64,000 bases of DNA from Ilumatobacteraceae bacterium (GTDB lineage: Bacteria > Actinomycetota > Acidimicrobiia > Acidimicrobiales > Ilumatobacteraceae), in NCBI GenBank assembly GCA_024643255.1, contig JAHENF010000012.1, forward strand, positions 1 to 64,000, given 5' to 3'. Positions 34,563 through 43,764 of the stretch are shown here, piece by piece (within the stretch, counting starts at the first letter, position 1; each line of letters starts with the position of its first letter). Both the position numbers and the translations under genes were made by a program. The notes under the pieces were generated by a model. It searched no databases, had not been told where the DNA came from, and saw nothing but the letters and a program-made list of their open reading frames with translations.

Positions 34563-35741
34563 ATGTCTGATGTCGTGATCGTCGATGCCGTCCGTACCCC
34601 CATCGGGAAGCGCAACGGTGGCCTGTCCACCATGCACCCCGCTGAGGTGCTCGCCAAGGTCCAACGCGCGATCATCGATCGCAACGGCATCGACCCGACC
34701 GAGGTCGGCCAGGTCGTGACCGGCTGCGTCAGCCAGGTCGGCGAGCAGGCGTTCAACATCGGACGAACGGCCTGGCTCTCGGCGGGCCTCCCGCTCGGCG
34801 TCGCGAACACCACCGTCGACACCCAGTGCGGATCGAGCCAGCAGGCCACGAACCTCGCGTCGTCACTGGTCGGTTCGGGCGCGGTCGACATGGCGCTGGC
34901 CTGCGGCGTCGAGGCCATGAGCCGGGTGCCGATCGGTGCCTCGGGCAACAAAGCGCTCGGCCTCGGCGTTCCGATGCCCAAGACGTACTTCGAGCAGTAC
35001 GAGATGACCTCGCAATTCGAGGGCGCCGAGCGAATCGCCGACAAGTGGGGCGTCACCCGCGACGACACCGACGCCTTCGGTCTCGCCTCGCAGCAACGCG
35101 CCGCTCAGGCGTGGGCCGAGGACCGGTTCGCGGGCCAGTACATCACCGTCGAGGCACCGGACCTCGACGAGGAGGGCAAGCCGACCGGGACCACCCATAC
35201 GGTCGCGCGCGACGAGGGTCTGCGCGAGACCACGCTCGAGAAGCTCGCCACGCTGAAGCCCGTCGCCCGCGAGAACGGTGTGCACACGGCCGGCAATTCA
35301 TCGCAGATCTCCGACGGCGCCGCGGCCGTCATGTTGGCCACCGAGGCCAAAGCCAGTGCGCTGGGACTCACGCCCAAGGCGCGCATCGTCGACACCTGCC
35401 TCGTCGGGACCGACCCGGTGCTCATGCTCACCGGCCCGATGGATGCCACACGCCATCTGCTGAAGCGCACGGGCTTGACGATCGACGACATCGACGTGTT
35501 CGAGATCAACGAGGCGTTCGCCTCGGTGGTCCTCGCGTGGGCCAAGGAGGTCGGAGCCGACCTCGACAAGACCAACCCGAACGGTGGAGCGATCGCGCTC
35601 GGCCATCCGCTCGGCGCCACGGGTGCGTTCCTGCTGACCAAGGCACTCTATGAACTCGAGCGCACCGGTGGCCGCTACGCCCTGATCTCGATGTGCTGTG
35701 GTGGTGGCCTCGGCACCGGCACGATCATCGAACGCCTCTGA
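34563..35741 (+). CDS. Acetyl-CoA acetyltransferase (thiolase)
   Basis: 392-aa thiolase. Nucleophile Cys89 sits in DTQCGSSQQA. The C-terminal catalytic blocks NEAFA, GGAIALGHPLGATGA (His) and CCGGGLGTG (second Cys) are all present. It condenses two acetyl-CoA or performs the last step of beta-oxidation. ATG at 34563 is 7 nt after TACCGT (34550-34555). It stands alone between a family E repeat and a family D element. In this gene setting a degradative role in fatty-acid or steroid side-chain breakdown is likely. Confidence 0.93.
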   Translation: MSDVVIVDAVRTPIGKRNGGLSTMHPAEVLAKVQRAIIDRNGIDPTEVGQVVTGCVSQVGEQAFNIGRTAWLSAGLPLGVANTTVDTQCGSSQQATNLASSLVGSGAVDMALACGVEAMSRVPIGASGNKALGLGVPMPKTYFEQYEMTSQFEGAERIADKWGVTRDDTDAFGLASQQRAAQAWAEDRFAGQYITVEAPDLDEEGKPTGTTHTVARDEGLRETTLEKLATLKPVARENGVHTAGNSSQISDGAAAVMLATEAKASALGLTPKARIVDTCLVGTDPVLMLTGPMDATRHLLKRTGLTIDDIDVFEINEAFASVVLAWAKEVGADLDKTNPNGGAIALGHPLGATGAFLLTKALYELERTGGRYALISMCCGGGLGTGTIIERL

Positions 35742-35765
35742 CCGCACCAAACCGCTGAACTCCGT

Positions 35766-35817
35766 CGTCTGCGGCGCGATTCTGTTGGGCCGGGTCAACA
35801 AGATCGCGCCGCAAACG
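35766..35817. repeat. 52-nt element, family D (copy 2)
   Basis: Exactly 52 nt, from CGTCTGCGGCGCGA to CGCGCCGCAAACG, with strong inverted ends (TGCGGCGCGAT/ATCGCGCCGCA) and the family's inner CCGGGTCAAC. It lies between the thiolase stop and the nuclease promoter. Confidence 0.85.
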
Positions 35818-35860
35818 TCGAGGGGGAGTCCGCTGGTGCGGCGGCCGATAGAACGGCGTC

Positions 35861-36364
35861 GTGCGTGCCGCGATGCTGGCGATCATGTTGCTGACGAACG
35901 TCGTCGCCGGCTGCACCGACCGCGCCACCTCCTCGTCGTCCGGTGAGGCCACGATCACCCACGTGGTCGATGGCGACACGATCGACGTGCGGATCGGCGG
36001 CCGCGACGAACGGGTCCGGCTGATCGGCATCGACACGCCCGAGACCAAGAAGCCGAACACCCCCATCGAGTGCTACGGCCCCGAGGCCAGCGCGTTCACG
36101 GCATCGCTGCTTCCGGTCGGCACCACGGTCCTGATCCGACGTGACGTCGTCGGACGCGACGACTACGGCCGACTGCTGGGCTACGTGTACCTCACCACCG
36201 ATGGCGACACCGCAACGATGTTCGTCAACATGGAGATCGTCCGACAGGGCTACGCCACACCGCTCTCGATCGAGCCGAACAGCACCTTCGCCTCCGACTT
36301 CGTCGATGCCGCCCGCTCCGCCGAGGATGCAGGGCTCGGGTTGTGGTCCGTCTGCTCGCCCTGA
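35861..36364 (+). CDS. Thermonuclease-family lipoprotein
   Basis: 167-aa staphylococcal-nuclease-like protein. A short signal peptide ends in the lipobox VVAGC, so it is probably exported and lipid-anchored. The SNase core is complete: VVDGDTIDV, RLIGIDTPETKK (Arg and Glu of the active site) and GRDDYGRLLGYV (second Arg). It would degrade DNA or RNA outside the cell in the presence of Ca2+. GTG at 35861 is 6 nt after TAGAAC (35849-35854). The small SNase size is normal. Confidence 0.88.
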   Translation: MRAAMLAIMLLTNVVAGCTDRATSSSSGEATITHVVDGDTIDVRIGGRDERVRLIGIDTPETKKPNTPIECYGPEASAFTASLLPVGTTVLIRRDVVGRDDYGRLLGYVYLTTDGDTATMFVNMEIVRQGYATPLSIEPNSTFASDFVDAARSAEDAGLGLWSVCSP

Positions 36365-36394
36365 GACCCGACTCCGTCGGGTAGCGTCGCCGCG

Positions 36395-37240
36395 GTGACC
36401 GACGAGATCTCCCTCGCCGAACGTCTCGGGCATCGCCCCGACGATCGTCTGGTGATCATCTCCTGTGACGACCTCGGATCGTGCCACGCGGCCAACGTCG
36501 GTGTCTTCGAAGCACTCCACGCCGGCGTCGCGACCTGCGCATCGCTGATGGTGCCGGCCCCCTGGGCCGGTCACGCCGCCCGAATGGCGCTGCCCACCGA
36601 TGACCTCGGCGTGCACCTGACCCTCAACGCCGAACACGAGTGCTACCGCTGGGGCCCGATCACCCATGCGCCGTCGCTCCAGTCCGGCGAAGGCGGCTTC
36701 CCACGATCGCTCGAAGACCTCTGGGAACACGCCGATCCGGCCGAGGTGCTGCGCGAGCTGCGGGCACAGATCGAGCGAGCACTCGCCTGGGAGATCGACG
36801 TCACGCACCTCGCGCCGCATCTCACCGCGATCACACTGCGACCCGAGTTCTTCGACGTCTATCTCGAACTCGCCGTCGAATTCGCACTGCCGATTCGGCT
36901 CCCGTCGACGATCTCCGCCGAGCAGGCCGGCTTCCCGTTCCGTCGTCTCGCCGTCGAGGAGGGTGTGGTCTTCCCCGACCACTTCGATCACGATTGGCGC
37001 GCCGGAAGTGCCGAGCGGGTGTTCGGCGCCATCGACCGCCTCGAGCCAGGCATCACCGAGATCCATGTGCAACCGGCCGTCGACACGCCCGAGGTGCGAG
37101 CACTCGGCGGCTACACGCAGGGTTGGATCGACGATCTCGAGCTCGTCACCGGAGATGCACTGCGCGATCGCCTCGCGACGAGCGGGGCGACGCTCATCGG
37201 CTATCGCGACCTGCGCGACGCCATGCGCTCGACTGGCTGA
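36395..37240 (+). CDS. ChbG/HpnK (YdjC)-family carbohydrate deacetylase
   Basis: 281-aa polysaccharide-deacetylase-like protein. IISCDDLGSCHAAN holds the metal-binding DD near the N terminus, DLGVHLTLNAEH gives a histidine ligand and THLAPHLTAI the further conserved histidine. The family removes acetyl groups from chito-oligosaccharides or hopanoid sugars. GTG at 36395 is 7 nt after TAGCGT (36382-36387). It starts 30 nt after the nuclease gene and has its own -10. Substrate unknown. Confidence 0.85.
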   Translation: MTDEISLAERLGHRPDDRLVIISCDDLGSCHAANVGVFEALHAGVATCASLMVPAPWAGHAARMALPTDDLGVHLTLNAEHECYRWGPITHAPSLQSGEGGFPRSLEDLWEHADPAEVLRELRAQIERALAWEIDVTHLAPHLTAITLRPEFFDVYLELAVEFALPIRLPSTISAEQAGFPFRRLAVEEGVVFPDHFDHDWRAGSAERVFGAIDRLEPGITEIHVQPAVDTPEVRALGGYTQGWIDDLELVTGDALRDRLATSGATLIGYRDLRDAMRSTG

Positions 37241-37253
37241 TCGTCGCACGGAA

Positions 37254-37281
37254 CGTCACGTTTGACCCGGCACCGTGTGAC
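37254..37281. repeat. Short repeat, family E (copy 2)
   Basis: CGTCACGTTTGACCCGGCAC then CGTGTGAC; differs from copy 1 at 34467 by one extra G. It lies between the convergent ends of the YdjC-type gene (37240) and the small gene behind mca (37306). Confidence 0.7.
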
Positions 37282-37305
37282 CGTGTGACGCGGGTGGTGC
37301 TGGGG

Positions 37306-37542
37306 TCAGGGTTGTGAGACGAGGTCGGCGATCGCCGCTGCTGCGGCGCCGGACTTCAGCTCGTCGAGGACCACTCCGGTGTGCCCCGACGCCTTGAGGA
37401 CGCCACGCATGTACGCCACCGTCGGATCGAATTCGTCCGCGGCCGCGTCGACGAGCGGCACCGTGAACACGACATCGGCATCATCGGGGCCGTCGACGCG
37501 CTCGTCCTTCTTGGCGACCACCACGCGGTACTGGACGCTCAC
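37306..37542 (-). CDS. Small protein coupled to mca, unknown function
   Basis: 78 aa, MSVQYRVVVAKKDERVDG at the start, acidic overall, with an alpha/beta look and no membrane segment. Its GTG at 37542 overlaps the mca stop by GTGA, which argues that it is a real, co-translated gene. Not recognised. The partner suggests a link to mycothiol or to detoxification, but nothing in the protein shows it. Confidence 0.68.
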   Translation of the reverse strand: MSVQYRVVVAKKDERVDGPDDADVVFTVPLVDAAADEFDPTVAYMRGVLKASGHTGVVLDELKSGAAAAAIADLVSQP

Positions 37543-38447
37543 GGCGACACCCGCTCGCGCACGCCGGCGAACAGGTCGCGTTCACCGTCGTCCGCGGGGA
37601 TCGATCCCACAAGCGACCGAGCGAGGATCCAGTCCTCCCAGCGATAGGCCTCGGTCATCTGGTCGTCGTCGACACCGAACCACCACGGCGCGTTCGGGTC
37701 GACCTGCGTCGCATGGGCACGCAACGCCCCCGTGCGCGCGTACATGTACCCGGTGATGTCGATGCGCGTCGTGATGCGGTGGTCCTGGCCGGGCCGATCG
37801 AGCCACTCCTGCTCGAACGGCGACTCGCCCTTCAATCGCAGAATCATCTCGTGGATGGCCATCATGCGGGCCTTCGACCACACCGAGTAGTAGAGCTTCG
37901 ACGGCGCGAACGGTTCACCGAGGTCGGGATACCAATCCGGATCCCCGGCGCGTTCGAATGCGAGCACCGAGATGTCGTGCACACGCAGATGATCGGGGTG
38001 CGGATAGCCGGCCTGGTCGTCGCCGTAGGTGATCATCACCTGTGGCCGCTCACGACGCACGATCGCCACGAGACGCCCGGTCGCTTCGTCGATGTCGGCC
38101 TGGTGAAAGCAGTCGGGGTTGGCGTTCGGTTCGGTGTCGGCCATGCCCGAGTCCCGATATCCGAGCATCTCGACGACGTCGAAGCCGATGATCTCGGCCG
38201 ATGCGGCCAGCTCGCTCGACCGCATCGAGGCGACGAGCGCTCGTTCCTCGTCGGGCTCGAGACCGTGGAAGGGCTGGCCGGGTTCGCGCAATGACGGATT
38301 CTGCAGATCGCCTTCCTCACCCCCGGTGCAGCACACCAGCACCGTTCGAACCCCCTCGTCGTGGTACATCGCCAACGTCGGCGCACCCTTGGATGCCTCG
38401 TCGTCCGGATGGGCGTGAACGGTCAACAACGTCAGGCGTTCGGTCAC
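37539..38447 (-). CDS. mca: Mycothiol S-conjugate amidase
   Basis: 302-aa LmbE/PIG-L-type zinc amidase. HAHPDDEASKG near the N terminus holds His, Asp and Asp of the zinc site, and GYPHPDHLRVHD the second His block. The length and the tail YRWEDWILARSL fit Mca rather than the related deacetylase MshB. It cleaves mycothiol conjugates to mercapturic acids for export. GTG at 38447 is 7 nt after TAACCT (38455-38460); the frame is open to 38603, but the extra part overlaps the divergent promoter and start. Evidence that this organism makes mycothiol. Confidence 0.88.
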   Translation of the reverse strand: MTERLTLLTVHAHPDDEASKGAPTLAMYHDEGVRTVLVCCTGGEEGDLQNPSLREPGQPFHGLEPDEERALVASMRSSELAASAEIIGFDVVEMLGYRDSGMADTEPNANPDCFHQADIDEATGRLVAIVRRERPQVMITYGDDQAGYPHPDHLRVHDISVLAFERAGDPDWYPDLGEPFAPSKLYYSVWSKARMMAIHEMILRLKGESPFEQEWLDRPGQDHRITTRIDITGYMYARTGALRAHATQVDPNAPWWFGVDDDQMTEAYRWEDWILARSLVGSIPADDGERDLFAGVRERVSP

Positions 38448-38508
38448 CCGGGGGAGGTTACCGGCCACCGACGCGACGATGCCCGACCGACCGCGTACGA
38501 TCCGGCGG
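38448..38508. promoter_or_regulatory. Divergent leaderless promoters (mca / PEBP lipoprotein)
   Basis: Minus-strand TAACCT at 38455-38460 and plus-strand TACGAT at 38496-38501, each 7 nt from its GTG start codon. The start codons are 62 bp apart. Confidence 0.6.
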
Positions 38509-39198
38509 GTGACCGGCCACATCACGAAGCGCTCGAAGGTGTTCATCGCTGCCTGCCTGGCAATCGGGCTGCTCGCAGCCGGATGCGACACGGGCGACGG
38601 CAAACAGCTGCAGCCCTACGACCCAGCGGACTACCCACCACCGGCGACGACCAGCGATGTGGCGAACAGCACGGTGCTCAACGAGTTCGAGGGCCTCGGC
38701 GAGGTCGTCGGCTCGGTGCCGGTGCTGTCGGATGCCGGCAACGCAGAGGCGTTCACGCTGACCGCACCGTGGGTCAGCGGTGGCACGATCGATCCGCAGA
38801 ACACGTGTGATGGGCTCGACCTCTCGCCGGCACTCAGCTGGGGTGGAGTCCCCGAGGGGACCGTCGAGATCGCGATCGCGATGGTCGACGACTCGGCGGT
38901 CAGCGACGGACAGCCGTTCGTGCACTGGGCGATCGCCGGGCTCGACCCCAACGAGATCGCCCTCGCCGAGGGCGATGTGCCCACTGGGGCCGTCCAGGCC
39001 CTCAACTACTTCGGCGACACCGGATACGGCGGCCCCTGTCCGCTCCCCGGCGACACCGCCCACCTGTACCGCCTCACCGCATACGCGCTCAACACCTCGC
39101 TCCAACTTGCCGATGGAACACTTGCAAACGAGTTCTTGGCGGCCATCGCGAAGGCCACGATCGGGTCGACCGACCTGACCGGGACCTATCAACGCTGA
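38509..39198 (+). CDS. PEBP (YbhB/YbcL-type) lipoprotein
   Basis: 229 aa. A signal peptide ends at the lipobox LLAAGC, followed by an acidic linker and a phosphatidylethanolamine-binding-protein fold: TCDGLDLSPALSWGGVPEGT, FVHWAIAGLDP and GYGGPCPLPGDTAHLYRLT are the family blocks. The biochemical role of bacterial PEBPs is unclear. GTG at 38509 is 7 nt after TACGAT (38496-38501) and gives a proper signal peptide; a longer start at 38479 lies upstream of the promoter. Confidence 0.87.
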   Translation: MTGHITKRSKVFIAACLAIGLLAAGCDTGDGKQLQPYDPADYPPPATTSDVANSTVLNEFEGLGEVVGSVPVLSDAGNAEAFTLTAPWVSGGTIDPQNTCDGLDLSPALSWGGVPEGTVEIAIAMVDDSAVSDGQPFVHWAIAGLDPNEIALAEGDVPTGAVQALNYFGDTGYGGPCPLPGDTAHLYRLTAYALNTSLQLADGTLANEFLAAIAKATIGSTDLTGTYQR

Positions 39199-39238
39199 CC
39201 GACGAGTCTCGACCCCCCACAACAGAAGCGAGCACGTT

Positions 39239-40990
39239 GTGCCAGTCGGCGACAGCGACAATCGGGCAGACGACCACGCGTCGATTCCCCCTGCGCTCTC
39301 ACTTCCACTGGCGATACGCGAGCTCCTCGACGCCGACCGCACCGCGGTGATCCTGTTGGGGCTCGATGGCCGGGTGCAGTCGGCGAACGAGACCGCCCTC
39401 GAGCTGCTCGGCGCCGAGTCGGTGCGGACGATGACCGTCGGGTCGGCAAGTCACGCGATCCTCCGGTCGATGCTCGACCATGCACCTCGCCACCTGGTCA
39501 ACGGCACCACCGACGGCGTCTGGCAGGGCGACATCGACCACATCGACGCGATGGGAGAACATCGAATCTTCCGTGCGACCGTTGCCACGCGGCACGATTC
39601 GACGCTGCCGAACGGTGGCGTCATCGGTATCGCTGCACACGACGTGACGATCTCACGGCTGAACGCCGCGAGCCTGCGCCATCGCGCGACGCACGACTCG
39701 TTGACCGGCCTCGCCAACCGCCGACAGATCCTTGCGACGCTCGCCCACGCGCTGGGCGACCAGCGCGGTCATCCCGGACACGTCGGCGCGATCTTCGTCG
39801 ACTTCGATCGGCTGAAACACGTCAACGATGCGCTCGGCCATCAGGTCGGTGACCGCCTGCTCATCTCTGCGGCCCAACGCCTGTCCGACTCGATCCGCTC
39901 CCACGACCGCGTGGCGCGCATCGGCGGCGACGAGTTCCTCGTGGTGTGCACGGGACTCGCCGACCTCTCGGCGGCGTTCGAACTCGCGGAGCGCGCCCGC
40001 CGGGCGCTGACAGGACGTCTGCGGTTGCGACAGCTCGATCTGCCGCTGTCGGTGAGCATCGGCGTCGCGGTGTCCGACGACGAGGTGCTCTCCACCGAGG
40101 ACGACCTGGCGGCGGCATCGACCCTCATCAGCAATGCCGACACCGCGATGTACGAGGCCAAGAGCAACGGGCGTGGCCGCAGCGTGTTGTTCACCTCGGC
40201 GATGCGTTCGGCAGCGCGCGAGCGTGCGGAACTGGCATCGGATCTCGCGCGGGCGATCGCCGATCGGCGCCTGACCATCGACTACCAGCCGTTGTTCTCG
40301 ACGGTGACCCATCAGGTGATCGGCGCCGAGGCCCTCGTGCGTTGGAACCATCCCCAGCGTGGGCTCATCCCGCCGAACGAGTTCATCGCGATCGCCGAAG
40401 AGGCGGGTTCGATCGGCCAGCTCGGCGAGTTCGTCCTCGACCAGGCCCTGCTGGAGACACGCGTGTGGAGCGAGCGCGGTGTGATCGACGACGACTTCGC
40501 CGTCCACGTGAACGTCTCGAGCGTGCAGCTGGCGAGCGGCACCTTCGTCAATGCCGTGATGGGGATGTTGCGCACTCACGGCGTGCGTCCGGATCAACTC
40601 GTGCTCGAGGCCCGCGAGACCGCACTGCTGGGGCGCAACGCGGACGCCGACCGATCCGTTCGAACATTGCGTCGACTCGGAGTGGGCATCGCGATCGACA
40701 ACTTCGGAACTGGCGCGAACGCTCTGTCGGTGCTCACCGAGATCGGCGCCGACATCTTGAAGCTCGACGGCGCATTCGGGCTCCCTCATGGTGCTTCCGA
40801 CACCGACACTCGGCTCGTTCGCGCCGTGGTGCTGCTGGCGCATGCGCTCGGCATGCGAGTGGTGGCCCAACGGGTGAGCGACATCGACCAGCTCCGCCAC
40901 CTGCGCGCTGCGGGCTGCGATGCCCTGCAGGGAAACCTGCTCGCGCGCGCCGGCGCTGCCGCGGACATGGTGTCCTCAGCACCGTTCTGA
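39239..40990 (+). CDS. PAS-GGDEF-EAL protein with degenerate EAL domain
   Basis: 583 aa: PAS-like domain (about 20-145), GGDEF (about 150-320) and EAL (about 330-575). The cyclase half is intact, with GGDEF at 229-233 and an inhibitory RxxD site (RSHD, 220-223) at the correct distance, so it should make cyclic di-GMP. The EAL half keeps EALVRW (Glu364) but has DNFGTG (Asn488 for the second Asp) and AQRVS (Gln544 for the catalytic Glu of AEGVE), so phosphodiesterase activity is doubtful. No membrane segment. GTG at 39239 is the best-placed start; no clear promoter box precedes it. Confidence 0.9.
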   Translation: MPVGDSDNRADDHASIPPALSLPLAIRELLDADRTAVILLGLDGRVQSANETALELLGAESVRTMTVGSASHAILRSMLDHAPRHLVNGTTDGVWQGDIDHIDAMGEHRIFRATVATRHDSTLPNGGVIGIAAHDVTISRLNAASLRHRATHDSLTGLANRRQILATLAHALGDQRGHPGHVGAIFVDFDRLKHVNDALGHQVGDRLLISAAQRLSDSIRSHDRVARIGGDEFLVVCTGLADLSAAFELAERARRALTGRLRLRQLDLPLSVSIGVAVSDDEVLSTEDDLAAASTLISNADTAMYEAKSNGRGRSVLFTSAMRSAARERAELASDLARAIADRRLTIDYQPLFSTVTHQVIGAEALVRWNHPQRGLIPPNEFIAIAEEAGSIGQLGEFVLDQALLETRVWSERGVIDDDFAVHVNVSSVQLASGTFVNAVMGMLRTHGVRPDQLVLEARETALLGRNADADRSVRTLRRLGVGIAIDNFGTGANALSVLTEIGADILKLDGAFGLPHGASDTDTRLVRAVVLLAHALGMRVVAQRVSDIDQLRHLRAAGCDALQGNLLARAGAAADMVSSAPF

Positions 40991-41036
40991 CCGCTGCGCC
41001 CTCCCCATCGACGCACCGGTCGATACCCTGATCCAC

Positions 41037-42026
41037 GTGCCGCTGCCCCCGCCGCCCCCGCCCGGCTCCTCGGGCGCCTCCGGACCCCCGTCGTACGGAT
41101 CCGGCACCTCCTCCGGCCCGTCGGGTCCGCTGCCGGTGCCACCCCCAGCTGCGGCTTCGGCGACCTGCTATCGCCACCCCAACCGACCCGCCGGCCGTCG
41201 CTGCACCCGCTGCGGGAACCCGGCGTGCGAGTCCTGTCTCGTCCAGGCGAGCGTCGGAAGCCACTGTCTCGCCTGCGCAAAGGCCGGGCGGCCCGACGTG
41301 AAGACCCGCGCACGGTTCTGGTCGGCGCGCCAACCGATGCTGGTGACGATGACGCTGATCGCCTTCAATGTCGCCATCTTCATCGGCGTGCTGCTGTTCA
41401 CCCGTGACGCCGGCGCGCTCACGGGCAGCGTCACCGATGCACACCTGCGGTTCGGCCTGAGCCGCGAAGTCCTCGCCCAGCAGATCCGCTGGCAGAGCGC
41501 CGACGGCGTAATCGTCACCGAGCCGTACGGCTGGTATCGGCTCGTCACGTCCGGATTCATGCATTTCGGTGTCATCCACGTGGCGTTCAACATGTATTTC
41601 CTCTATGTGCTCGGACGCATGTTGGAGCCCGCCATGGGTCGGGTGCAATTCCTGCTGCTGTACATGGCATCGCTGCTCGGCGGTTCCCTCGGCGTCATCG
41701 CGATCGGCGGTGTCGGCATCACCGCCGGGGCATCCGGCGCGGTCTTCGGACTGCTGGCGGCGGCGACGATCGGGCTCTGGCGCCGCGGTGTCAACCCGTT
41801 CACCACGGGGATCGGCGCCACGCTGATCCTCAACCTCTTCATCACGTTCGCGATCCCGGGAATCTCGATCGGGGGCCATGTCGGAGGAATCATCGCCGGC
41901 TCGATCTGCGGTCTCGTGATGCTCGCTCCGTCGTACAAGAGCTTCCCGAAATGGGCGTCGTACGCCACCCCGATCGCCGTCGGGGCCGTCAGCGTCATCG
42001 CATCCGTCGTGATCGTGACGTCGTGA
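41037..42026 (+). CDS. Rhomboid-family intramembrane serine protease with N-terminal zinc finger
   Basis: 329 aa. Residues 1-40 are proline/glycine-rich. Then comes a zinc-binding box (CYRHPNRP, CTRCGNPACESCLV, HCLACAKAG), followed by six or more membrane helices. The rhomboid core has HVAFNMYFLYVLG, the nucleophile in GASGAVFG and the His in GGHVGGIIAG. It would cut membrane proteins within the bilayer; the zinc finger is shared with some actinobacterial rhomboids and may recruit substrates. GTG at 41037 is 7 nt after TACCCT (41024-41029). First gene of a four-gene run to 45399. Confidence 0.9.
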   Translation: MPLPPPPPPGSSGASGPPSYGSGTSSGPSGPLPVPPPAAASATCYRHPNRPAGRRCTRCGNPACESCLVQASVGSHCLACAKAGRPDVKTRARFWSARQPMLVTMTLIAFNVAIFIGVLLFTRDAGALTGSVTDAHLRFGLSREVLAQQIRWQSADGVIVTEPYGWYRLVTSGFMHFGVIHVAFNMYFLYVLGRMLEPAMGRVQFLLLYMASLLGGSLGVIAIGGVGITAGASGAVFGLLAAATIGLWRRGVNPFTTGIGATLILNLFITFAIPGISIGGHVGGIIAGSICGLVMLAPSYKSFPKWASYATPIAVGAVSVIASVVIVTS

Positions 42027-42039
42027 TCGGGCCGCACTG

Positions 42040-43755
42040 ATGGGCCTGCGCGATCACCACCTCCAACGTCTGCGCCACGAGCACTTCGACACCCTCGTCA
42101 TCGGTGGCGGCATCAACGGCGCCGTGGCCGCAGCATCGCTGGCGGGCCGTGGCGCATCGGTGGCGCTGATCGACCGCGGTGACTTCGCCAGTTTCACGAG
42201 TCAGGCATCGTCCAACCTCGTCTGGGGCGGATTCAAGTATCTCGAGAACTACGAGCTGTGGCTCGTGTTCAAGCTGTGCCGATCGCGCAACCGCCTGATG
42301 AAGGCGTACCCGACCAACATCCGCCAGATCGGCTTCTACGCATCGCTGGACGAGTCGGCCCCCTACAAGCCCTGGTTCGCCGGGCTGGGGGCCCTCGGGT
42401 ACTGGATCATCGGACAGTTCGGGACGAGGTCGCCGAGGCTGCTCTCGGCGGAGAAGATCGAGCGAGAAGAACCCGCGGTCGACACCACGAGCGTTGCGGG
42501 TGGCATCGAGTACTTCGACGGCATCCTCGTCGACAACGACGCCCGATTCGTGTTCTCGTTCGTCCGAGCGGCGATCGAGGCCGGGGCGGCTGCGGCCAAC
42601 TACGTGGAACTCGTCTCGGCTCAGCGGGTCGACGGTCGTTGGATGGCGACAGTGCGCGACGTCGACCGGGGCGAGGAGTTCACGATCACGGCCTCCACGA
42701 TCGTCAATGCTGCCGGTCCGTTCGTCGACGAACTCAACGAGGCCTGGGGGGTGCTCAGCGACCATCGCATCGTGTATTCGAAGGGCATCCACCTGGTCGT
42801 GCCCCGACTGACGACACACGACCACCATCGGGTGCTCGCCTTCTTCGATGACACCCAGCGGCTGTTCTACGTGATTCCGATGGGTCGCCGATCGGTGATC
42901 GGCACCACCGACACCCGCGTCGACACGCCGTTCACCGAGGTGACCGACGACGACGTCGACTTCCTCCTGTCGCAGATCAACGCCCGGCTCGATCTCGATA
43001 CACCGCTGAGCCGCGCCGACATCATCGCCGAGCGCGTCGGTGTGCGCCCGCTGGTGGTGCCGACCGGGCAGCGGCGGCGATCATGGTTCCGGCGCGGCAA
43101 GGGCGATGCCGACCACTCGACGGTCGACTGGACCAAATTGAGCCGCAAGCACGCCGTCGAGGCCGATCGCGAGCGCGGCATCGTCACGATCTTCGGCGGC
43201 AAGCTGACCGACTGCCTCAACGTCGGCGAGGAGGTGGCCGACGAGATCGAGGCCCTCGGAGTTCCGCTCGAGGCCGACCTGCGCAACTGGTACGGCGAGC
43301 CGGCGCAGGCCACACGCGACGAGTTCTATCGACAGGCGCGGCTGATGCACCTCGACGACTACCGCACGAAAGCCGACACCGAGCCGCTCACGGACCGGCT
43401 CTGGCGGCGCTACGGCCGGCGGGCGTTCGGCATGCTCGAAGCCATCCGCGAGGATCCGACCATGGCGTACGACGTGATGGGCTCCGCCGACTATCTGCGG
43501 GCCGAGTTGTATTCGGCGGCGAGCTCGGAGATGGTGACCCGGCTCGAGGACTTCATGCGTCGCCGCTCGAAGATCGAGCTCGTGGTGCACGACGACGACA
43601 TCGTGAGCTCAGCCGGTCTGTTCGATGTCGCCGAGATCCTCTTCGGCGACGACGCCGAGCAGCGACTGGCCGAGTACTTCGGCGGCATCGAGAACATTCC
43701 GCCCGCTGTCGCCGCGCGCCGTTCGGCATCCGCCGGTGACGCCGAGACGACCTGA
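42040..43755 (+). CDS. glpD: FAD-dependent glycerol-3-phosphate dehydrogenase
   Basis: 571 aa, full length for GlpD/GlpA. VIGGGINGAVAAASLAGRG is the FAD-binding Rossmann loop, followed by SSNLVWGGFKYLE and the substrate region IGTTDTRVD. The C-terminal alpha-helical DAO_C domain (HLDDYRTKADTEPLTDRLWRRYG) is present. It oxidises glycerol-3-phosphate to dihydroxyacetone phosphate and passes electrons to quinone. It starts 13 nt after the rhomboid gene, so probably one operon. No glpK or glpF is near. Confidence 0.9.
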   Translation: MGLRDHHLQRLRHEHFDTLVIGGGINGAVAAASLAGRGASVALIDRGDFASFTSQASSNLVWGGFKYLENYELWLVFKLCRSRNRLMKAYPTNIRQIGFYASLDESAPYKPWFAGLGALGYWIIGQFGTRSPRLLSAEKIEREEPAVDTTSVAGGIEYFDGILVDNDARFVFSFVRAAIEAGAAAANYVELVSAQRVDGRWMATVRDVDRGEEFTITASTIVNAAGPFVDELNEAWGVLSDHRIVYSKGIHLVVPRLTTHDHHRVLAFFDDTQRLFYVIPMGRRSVIGTTDTRVDTPFTEVTDDDVDFLLSQINARLDLDTPLSRADIIAERVGVRPLVVPTGQRRRSWFRRGKGDADHSTVDWTKLSRKHAVEADRERGIVTIFGGKLTDCLNVGEEVADEIEALGVPLEADLRNWYGEPAQATRDEFYRQARLMHLDDYRTKADTEPLTDRLWRRYGRRAFGMLEAIREDPTMAYDVMGSADYLRAELYSAASSEMVTRLEDFMRRRSKIELVVHDDDIVSSAGLFDVAEILFGDDAEQRLAEYFGGIENIPPAVAARRSASAGDAETT

Positions 43756-43764
43756 ACTCCCGCG

